From JAAZPT01 sp964544955 (GTDB lineage: Bacteria; Bacillota; Clostridia; Christensenellales; Aristaeellaceae): a stretch of 9,090 nt of DNA. This document shows, in pieces, positions 5,624 to 9,090 of the stretch. The position numbers and the translations under genes were made by a program. The stretch spans positions 1-9,090 of the forward strand of contig CAZJEB010000022.1 in assembly GCA_964544955.1 (NCBI GenBank), in the 5' to 3' direction. The first letter of the stretch is position 1, and each line of letters opens with the position of its first letter. The notes under the pieces are model-generated. The model did no database searches. It was not told the DNA's origin and saw nothing but the letters and a program-made list of their open reading frames with translations.

Positions 5624-6961
5624 ATGAGTGATTATACAAAAAGCATAATGGAAAGCTTGAAATCCAGATATGCACATGAAAAAGAGTTTATACAAGCAAC
5701 AGAAGAAGTTCTTGATTCATTAAAGGTTGTTATTGATAAACACCCTGAATATAAAAAAGCAGGCCTACTTGAGCGTTATGTTGAGCCTGATCGTAGCATA
5801 ATATTCAGGGTTCCATGGGTAGACGACAATGGCAATACAAGGGTTAATATTGGCTACCGTGTTCAGTTTAACAACTCTATTGGGCCATACAAAGGTGGTA
5901 TTAGGTTCCATCCAAGCGTAAATCTATCTATTATTAAATTTTTAGGTTTTGAACAAACACTTAAAAACAGCCTTACAGGCCTACCAATTGGTGGTGGCAA
6001 GGGCGGTTCAGACTTTGACCCCAAAGGTAAAAGTGAAGCTGAAATTATGCACTTTTGCCAAAGTTTTATAACTGAGCTTTATAAATACATTGGTGCTAAT
6101 GTTGACGTACCTGCTGGTGATATAGGGGTTGGGGCTCGTGAAATTGGCTATATGTATGGCCAATATAAGCGTATAACTGGGTCATATGAAGGTGTTTTAA
6201 CAGGTAAAGGCTTAACATATGGTGGTAGCTTGGCTCGTAAGGAAGCAACTGGTTTTGGCTTATGCTATTTTGTAAATGAAATGCTTAAGGCAAATGGAAA
6301 AACACCTGAAGGCAAAACTTGCGTTGTAAGCGGTTCTGGTAATGTTGCAATTTATGCAGCACAAAAAATAACTGAACTTGGTGCAAAAGTTGTAGCTATG
6401 AGTGATAGTAATGGCTATATATATGATAAAAATGGTATTAACCTTGATGTTGTTAAAAATATTAAGGAAGTTGAACGTAAACGCATAAGCGAATATGTAA
6501 ATGTTGTTACTGATGCTGAATATCATGAAGGAAGTTCTGGCCTTTATACAATACCTTGTGATATAGCTTTACCATGTGCTACTCAAAATGAAATTAATGA
6601 AGAACATGCACAAATACTAATAGATAATGGTGTTATAGCAGTAGGTGAAGGAGCTAATATGCCTACAACAACCCCAGCTATACATATGTTCCAAAAGGCA
6701 GGAGTATTGTTTGCCCCAGCAAAAGCTGCAAATGCAGGCGGTGTAGCAACAAGCGCCTTGGAAATGACACAAAATAGCATGCGCTTAAGCTGGACTTTTG
6801 AAGAGGTTGATGAAAAACTTAAAGATATTATGGTTAATATATTTAAGAAAGCAGATGAAGCCGCTAAAGCATATGGGCTTGAAGGCAACTATGTTGCAGG
6901 TGCTAATATTGCAGGTTTTATAAAAGTTGCTGATACAATGATGGCTCATGGAGCAGTTTAA
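5624..6961 (+). CDS. gdhA: Glutamate dehydrogenase, hexameric type, probably NADP(H)-dependent
   Basis: Catalyses 2-oxoglutarate + NH4+ + NAD(P)H to L-glutamate, linking nitrogen assimilation to the TCA-derived carbon pool; cytoplasmic homohexamer. 445 residues, the standard length for the small hexameric class. Active-site residues are all present: Lys90 in GPYKGGIRFHP (87-97), Gln111 and Lys114, catalytic Lys126 in PIGGGKGG (121-128), Asp166 in PAGDIGVG (163-170) and the serine of GGVATSALE (372-380). The coenzyme domain has GSGNVA (237-242). The segment after the second strand is SDSNG (260-264), closer to the E. coli NADP enzyme (SDSSG) than to the Clostridium symbiosum NAD enzyme. The ATG at 5624 has AGAGGG 6 nt upstream. 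The gene has its own promoter and terminator, so it is monocistronic. Confidence 0.96.
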   Translation: MSDYTKSIMESLKSRYAHEKEFIQATEEVLDSLKVVIDKHPEYKKAGLLERYVEPDRSIIFRVPWVDDNGNTRVNIGYRVQFNNSIGPYKGGIRFHPSVNLSIIKFLGFEQTLKNSLTGLPIGGGKGGSDFDPKGKSEAEIMHFCQSFITELYKYIGANVDVPAGDIGVGAREIGYMYGQYKRITGSYEGVLTGKGLTYGGSLARKEATGFGLCYFVNEMLKANGKTPEGKTCVVSGSGNVAIYAAQKITELGAKVVAMSDSNGYIYDKNGINLDVVKNIKEVERKRISEYVNVVTDAEYHEGSSGLYTIPCDIALPCATQNEINEEHAQILIDNGVIAVGEGANMPTTTPAIHMFQKAGVLFAPAKAANAGGVATSALEMTQNSMRLSWTFEEVDEKLKDIMVNIFKKADEAAKAYGLEGNYVAGANIAGFIKVADTMMAHGAV

Positions 6962-6970
6962 ATTTTAAAT

Positions 6971-7006
6971 AAAAAAGAATGTATGTAATGCATACATTCT
7001 TTTTTT
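6971..7006. terminator. Bidirectional intrinsic terminator
   Basis: A perfect 15-bp stem (6971-6985 with 6991-7005) around the loop TAATG, flanked by an A-run on the left and a T-run on the right. It begins 10 nt after the gdhA stop and lies 28 nt beyond the end of the convergent flavoprotein gene, so it can end transcripts arriving from both sides. Confidence 0.92.
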
Positions 7007-7033
7007 ATACAAAAATTATTTATTGCTTGTATA

Positions 7034-7408
7034 TTAGAGTGTTTGTTTGCAAGATTCTGGGCTAAAAACAACAACCCTATTAGCAAAGGGGAATTTTTCG
7101 TGAACTATATCAAACAATGGACCTTCTTTTAAAAATTGAGCAGTTCCAACAAGTAAAAATCCAGTGCCCATGGTTTTATAACCCATAACCTCATGACTAC
7201 CTAATGTTAGCTCAATACGTGGATTTTCGTTAAAGTTTTTTTCGGTTTTTCTCATGCCAGCAGCAGGTATTAAAAGTTTTCCATCTTCAGTTACGGTAAT
7301 ATAGCTGTTCCAGGTATTTGCTATATGCACTTTATTTTCAAGGCTGCTTGTGGCTATTGAAACTATACCTTGATGTTTTAAACAATCATAAAATTTTTCA
7401 GTTAACAT
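7034..7408 (-). CDS. Pyridoxamine 5'-phosphate oxidase-like FMN-binding protein
   Basis: A small, soluble, single-domain split-barrel flavoprotein of 124 residues. Recognisable features are the first barrel strands QGIVSIATSSLENKVHIANT (13-32), a W-N-S-Y turn (33-36), LLIPAAGMRKTEKN (45-58, a likely flavin-phosphate contact region), NPRIELTLGS (62-71) and GTGFLLVGTAQF (81-92). These proteins bind FMN or related cofactors; many are of unknown substrate, and this one is too short to be the vitamin B6 enzyme PdxH. The ATG at 7408 follows AAGGAG (7414-7419) at 5 nt. It is a single-gene unit with a strong own promoter, converging on gdhA through a shared terminator. The C-terminus ends in CKQTL. 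Function beyond flavin binding is not assigned. Confidence 0.85.
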   Translation of the reverse strand: MLTEKFYDCLKHQGIVSIATSSLENKVHIANTWNSYITVTEDGKLLIPAAGMRKTEKNFNENPRIELTLGSHEVMGYKTMGTGFLLVGTAQFLKEGPLFDIVHEKFPFANRVVVFSPESCKQTL

Positions 7409-7438
7409 AAAATCTCCTTAATACAAAATAATAAGCAA

Positions 7439-7467
7439 ATTTTAGATGGTTTTTATTTTAAAGTCAA
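7439..7467 (-). promoter_or_regulatory. Promoter of the flavoprotein gene
   Basis: On the minus strand: -35 TTGACT (7462-7467), an exact 17-bp spacer and -10 TAAAAT (7439-7444). The predicted start is near 7432, giving a leader of about 24 nt before the ATG at 7408. No terminator is visible between the upstream G5 gene's stop (7481) and this promoter, so some read-through is possible. Confidence 0.75.
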
Positions 7468-7480
7468 ATATAAAAACAAA

Positions 7481-8341
7481 TTAATTGTAAATATAATCTT
7501 CTAAAATATAGCCTCTAACCCATTCATCATAATCATAGTAATCTACCATTGCATATCCGTTTTCATAGTCATATACTATTATGCTACTACCAGCCTTTAT
7601 ATTATATTTGTGTTTAGCATATTCTACGCCAGGGCCATAATAAAAAGGTGCTGAGGCATTTGTGGAGGCACGAACGCCATCACCTTTTCCCCAAGGTATG
7701 CTATCCACATCACAGCTTATACGCTTCATACCTGTATAGGCTCTGTATTTAACATTTCTAAATTCAAATTCAACTAAACCCCAAGGAACCATGTTATTAT
7801 CCAACTCACGCTCTATAATTTTTATAGTTGTTTCTATAGGGTATGTACCCGGCTCTGAATATTGTGTACTTGGGCCAGTTCTTGTTGCCATTTTTTGAAT
7901 TAAAAATGCATCAAATAGTTCTTTTTTGCCGTCTTCTTGATAATTATATATGTTTGAATAATCTTCGTTAGTGTCACCAAAGCTTGCATCATATTGGTCA
8001 TCATCAATGTTATCGAATACATAATTTGTGGTAGGGCTTATATTATCAGTACCGTATTCCTCAATTTGTGGCAACATTTTTTCTACAACTTCAATATAAA
8101 GTTTTTGCCTTGAAACTTCTACTCCATCTTTAAAGTTAAGTTTATACATAACTTTGTTAATTCCATTTTTACCTTGTTGCAAAATATTTTTCACATTAGT
8201 ATCTAAACTTGAATTTTCCTGGTATATGGTAGTAAATGGTATTATTTCTTCAACTTCCAAATATTGGTTTAATTGATCAGCAAAAGCAAAGGATGGACTA
8301 ATTAATAATATTGCAAAGAATAAAATTATTATTTTACGCAT
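7481..8341 (-). CDS. Exported G5-domain protein with two SH3-like domains
   Basis: Predicted secreted, cell-envelope-associated protein of 286 residues. Residues 1-21 are a signal peptide (RK, hydrophobic core, AFA cleavage before Asp22). Residues about 27-98 match a G5 domain: paired strands, GKNG (57-60), NFKDGVEVSRQ (69-79) and EYGT (95-98). G5 domains are found in surface proteins that bind peptidoglycan sugars or adhere. An acidic, Tyr/Asp-rich linker (110-139) follows. Two SH3-like segments come next: one with RTGPSTQYSEPGTYP (154-168), and a second from VRASTNAS (223-230) through YYGPGVEY (234-241) to WVRGYILEDY (274-283). I start at the ATG at 8341, because GGAGG (8347-8351) lies 5 nt before it; the ATG at 8353 overlaps that site. 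No anchor or LPXTG motif is present. Likely role: cell-wall binding or remodelling. Confidence 0.82.
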   Translation of the reverse strand: MRKIIILFFAILLISPSFAFADQLNQYLEVEEIIPFTTIYQENSSLDTNVKNILQQGKNGINKVMYKLNFKDGVEVSRQKLYIEVVEKMLPQIEEYGTDNISPTTNYVFDNIDDDQYDASFGDTNEDYSNIYNYQEDGKKELFDAFLIQKMATRTGPSTQYSEPGTYPIETTIKIIERELDNNMVPWGLVEFEFRNVKYRAYTGMKRISCDVDSIPWGKGDGVRASTNASAPFYYGPGVEYAKHKYNIKAGSSIIVYDYENGYAMVDYYDYDEWVRGYILEDYIYN

Positions 8342-8382
8342 ATTTTCCTCCATTATTTGATTTTTAACAAATTATTTACTAA

Positions 8383-8411
8383 ATTATATTATATAGCTTA
8401 CAATTTTGCAA
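8383..8411 (-). promoter_or_regulatory. Promoter of the G5/SH3 gene
   Basis: On the minus strand: -35 TTGCAA (8406-8411), a 17-bp spacer and a perfect -10 TATAAT (8383-8388). It starts 25 nt after the stem of the upstream gene's terminator. The leader is about 35 nt and carries GGAGG just before the start codon. Confidence 0.7.
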
Positions 8412-8435
8412 TTATAAGGGTACGATTATTTATAT

Positions 8436-8465
8436 AAAAAAAGGAATGATAAAAATATCATTCCT
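8436..8465 (-). terminator. Intrinsic terminator of the small membrane-protein gene
   Basis: A perfect 10-bp stem AGGAATGATA / TATCATTCCT (8442-8451 with 8456-8465) with a 4-nt loop. On the minus strand it is followed by a run of T (8442-8436). It lies 15 nt after the stop of the 8480-8680 gene and insulates it from the G5 gene. Confidence 0.9.
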
Positions 8466-8479
8466 AAAATTACTTGATT

Positions 8480-8680
8480 TTAGTTAAAAAAACTTCCAAT
8501 AAAGGGCAGGCTACCAAGCTTTAACATAATAAAAGCAACAATTAGAGAAAGGGCTATGCTTATTCCAAACCCCCACCAAGCAAACTTTAAGCACTTACGT
8601 GCATCATCAGGGTTGGTATCCTTTTTAATTGCCCATAGCGTAAAGCCAATTAATGGATAAAAAAAACTTAAAATTCCCAT
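8480..8680 (-). CDS. Small two-helix membrane protein, function unknown
   Basis: A 66-residue hydrophobic protein with two predicted membrane segments: residues about 1-19 (start MGILSFFYPLIGFTLWAI) and about 36-55 (ISIALSLIVAFIML region). They are joined by a short polar loop, KKDTNPDDARKCLKFA (19-34). The loop pattern (charged Lys-Asp-Thr, Pro, Asp-Asp-Ala, then a Lys-Phe step) resembles small uncharacterised membrane proteins common in Clostridia, but I cannot name a family with confidence. I chose the ATG at 8680 because a perfect AAGGAGG (8687-8693) sits 6 nt upstream; the longer frame start at 8710 would place that site inside the gene. It is monocistronic with its own terminator. Confidence 0.8.
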   Translation of the reverse strand: MGILSFFYPLIGFTLWAIKKDTNPDDARKCLKFAWWGFGISIALSLIVAFIMLKLGSLPFIGSFFN

Positions 8681-8710
8681 AAAAATCCTCCTTAATAAAT
8701 TGATAGTCAC

Positions 8711-8716
8711 ATTATA
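8711..8716 (-). promoter_or_regulatory. Candidate -10 box of the small membrane-protein gene
   Basis: TATAAT on the minus strand (8711-8716), about 18 nt upstream of the AAGGAGG. The upstream region (8717-8823) is very AT-rich and gives no convincing -35. That stretch otherwise holds only the tRNA operon terminator at its right end and a 5-2-5 repeat CATTG-AA-CAATG (8792-8803) of no clear meaning. Confidence 0.5.
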
Positions 8717-8823
8717 TACTAAGGGAGCGATTTATATATATAAAAACAGAATAATAAACAAATAAAAAACTTAAATAATTTTAGTTATAATCATTGAACA
8801 ATGTTTCGTTTAATTTTTGGCAT

Positions 8824-8850
8824 AAAAAAACTCGATGTAATTTCATCGAG
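8824..8850 (-). terminator. Terminator of the tRNA cluster
   Basis: A 7-bp GC-containing stem CTCGATG / CATCGAG (8831-8837 with 8844-8850) around a 6-nt loop. On the minus strand it is followed by seven T (8830-8824). It lies 7 nt after the CCA end of tRNA-Cys and ends the tRNA transcript. Confidence 0.88.
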
Positions 8851-8857
8851 ATAATTA

Positions 8858-8933
8858 TGGAGGCGCCACCCAGATTTGAACTGGGGGAATAAAGGTTTTG
8901 CAGACCTTCGCCTTACCACTTGGCTATGGCGCC
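8858..8933 (-). tRNA. tRNA-Cys (GCA)
   Basis: A complete 76-nt cloverleaf including an encoded CCA (8858-8860). The acceptor stem is GGCGCCA / TGGCGCC with U73, the discriminator base typical of tRNA-Cys. The anticodon arm is AAGGT-CTGCAAA-ACCTT, giving anticodon GCA. The T-arm is CCCAG-TTCAAAT-CTGGG. It is the last gene of the cluster. Confidence 0.97.
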
Positions 8934-8940
8934 AGTCATT

Positions 8941-9016
8941 TGGAGCGGTAGACGAGATTCGAACTCGCGACATCCACCTTGGCAAGGTGGCACTCTACCA
9001 GCTGAGCTACTACCGC
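8941..9016 (-). tRNA. tRNA-Gly (GCC)
   Basis: A complete 76-nt cloverleaf with encoded CCA (8941-8943). The acceptor stem is GCGGTAG / CTACCGC with U73. The anticodon arm is CCACC-TTGCCAA-GGTGG, giving anticodon GCC. The T-arm is GCGAG-TTCGAAT-CTCGT. It is separated from tRNA-Cys by 7 nt and from tRNA-Phe by 3 nt, so all three are processed from one transcript. Confidence 0.97.
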
Positions 9017-9019
9017 AAA

Positions 9020-9090
9020 TGGTGCCTCGGGGCGGAATCGAACCACCGACACGTAGATTTTCAGTCTACTGCTCTACCGACTGAGCTACC
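9020..9090 (-). tRNA. tRNA-Phe (GAA), 5' end beyond right edge
   Basis: 71 nt of a cloverleaf with encoded CCA (9020-9022). The anticodon arm is GTAGA-CTGAAAA-TCTAC, giving anticodon GAA. The 3' acceptor strand CCGAGGC predicts a 5' strand GCCTCGG, of which only the last two G are inside the window; five bases lie outside. The T-arm is GGTGG-TTCGATT-CCGCC with one G-U pair. Confidence 0.95.

Noticed and set aside
6260..6526. Minus-strand open frame inside gdhA
   Set aside because: Lies wholly antisense to a clearly conserved enzyme; its Ile/Asn/Phe-rich sequence is an effect of complementing gdhA codons.
6583..6888. Second minus-strand open frame inside gdhA
   Set aside because: Antisense shadow of conserved gdhA coding sequence, with no ribosome site.
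8342..8353. Earlier start of the G5/SH3 gene at 8353
   Set aside because: That ATG overlaps the GGAGG that serves the ATG at 8341, which begins a proper signal peptide.
8407..8413. TGCAATT-like half-site near the G5 gene promoter
   Set aside because: Only one arm is present; the adjoining bases do not form the inverted repeat seen at znuA.
8681..8710. Earlier start of the small membrane protein at 8710
   Set aside because: The AAGGAGG at 8687-8693 lies inside this extension and is ideally spaced for the ATG at 8680.
8792..8803. CATTG-AA-CAATG inverted repeat
   Set aside because: Too short, with no T-run or nearby promoter elements; likely chance in AT-rich spacer.
8791..8985. Minus-strand 64-codon open frame
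   Set aside because: Runs through tRNA-Gly, tRNA-Cys and the terminator; the reading frame is a by-product of tRNA sequence.
8858..9090. tRNA cluster as an integration (att) site
   Set aside because: No integrase gene and no direct repeat of a tRNA 3' end is visible in the window.

Overview
This AT-rich window looks like a chromosomal piece of a low-GC Firmicute, most likely an anaerobic Clostridia/Lachnospiraceae-type bacterium. The signs are A/T-rich codon use, strong AAGGAG-type ribosome sites, TTG starts, textbook sigma-A promoters, U-tract terminators, a clostridial-type hexameric glutamate dehydrogenase and a G5/SH3 exported protein. The assignment comes from style and protein families only. 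An exact run of 100 N (1057-1156) marks a scaffold gap of unknown true length.

Left half, mostly minus strand (read right to left): a HAD-IB phosphatase-like gene (4003-4665), a Fur-family regulator that looks like Zur (3578-3991), then a zinc-type ABC importer: binding protein ZnuA (2662-3501), ATPase ZnuC (1880-2665) and permease ZnuB (from 1887 into the gap). The three transporter genes overlap and should be translationally coupled. Directly before znuA is a consensus promoter (TTGACA, 17 bp, TAATAT). A perfect 7-1-7 palindrome, TGCAATT-C-AATTGCA, sits on its start site, so the unit reads as a self-contained zinc-responsive regulon: the Fur-family protein should repress znuACB when zinc is plentiful. 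On the other side of the gap a hydrophobic C-terminal tail (possibly the end of ZnuB) lies 15 nt from a family-2 glycosyltransferase gene that runs off the left edge.

Middle, plus strand: a calcineurin-type metallophosphoesterase (4726-5499) is divergent from the HAD gene. The two share a short AT-rich region whose back-to-back -10 hexamers form a perfect palindrome, and both genes start with TTG. A monocistronic glutamate dehydrogenase follows (5624-6961), with its own promoter and a 15-bp bidirectional terminator.

Right part, minus strand: a small pyridoxamine-phosphate-oxidase-like flavoprotein (7034-7408), a secreted G5 plus SH3-like protein (7481-8341), a 66-residue two-helix membrane protein (8480-8680) with its terminator, and a tRNA cluster Phe(GAA)-Gly(GCC)-Cys(GCA) ending in a terminator. 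tRNA-Phe is cut by the right edge.

I see no CRISPR array, transposon, prophage or defence system. The most noteworthy items are the zinc operator/promoter arrangement, unusual details in ZnuA (no lipobox; Glu where the first metal-binding His normally sits), the Cys/His tail of ZnuC, the symmetric divergent promoter, and the unresolved gap. I do not see a clearly undescribed system.
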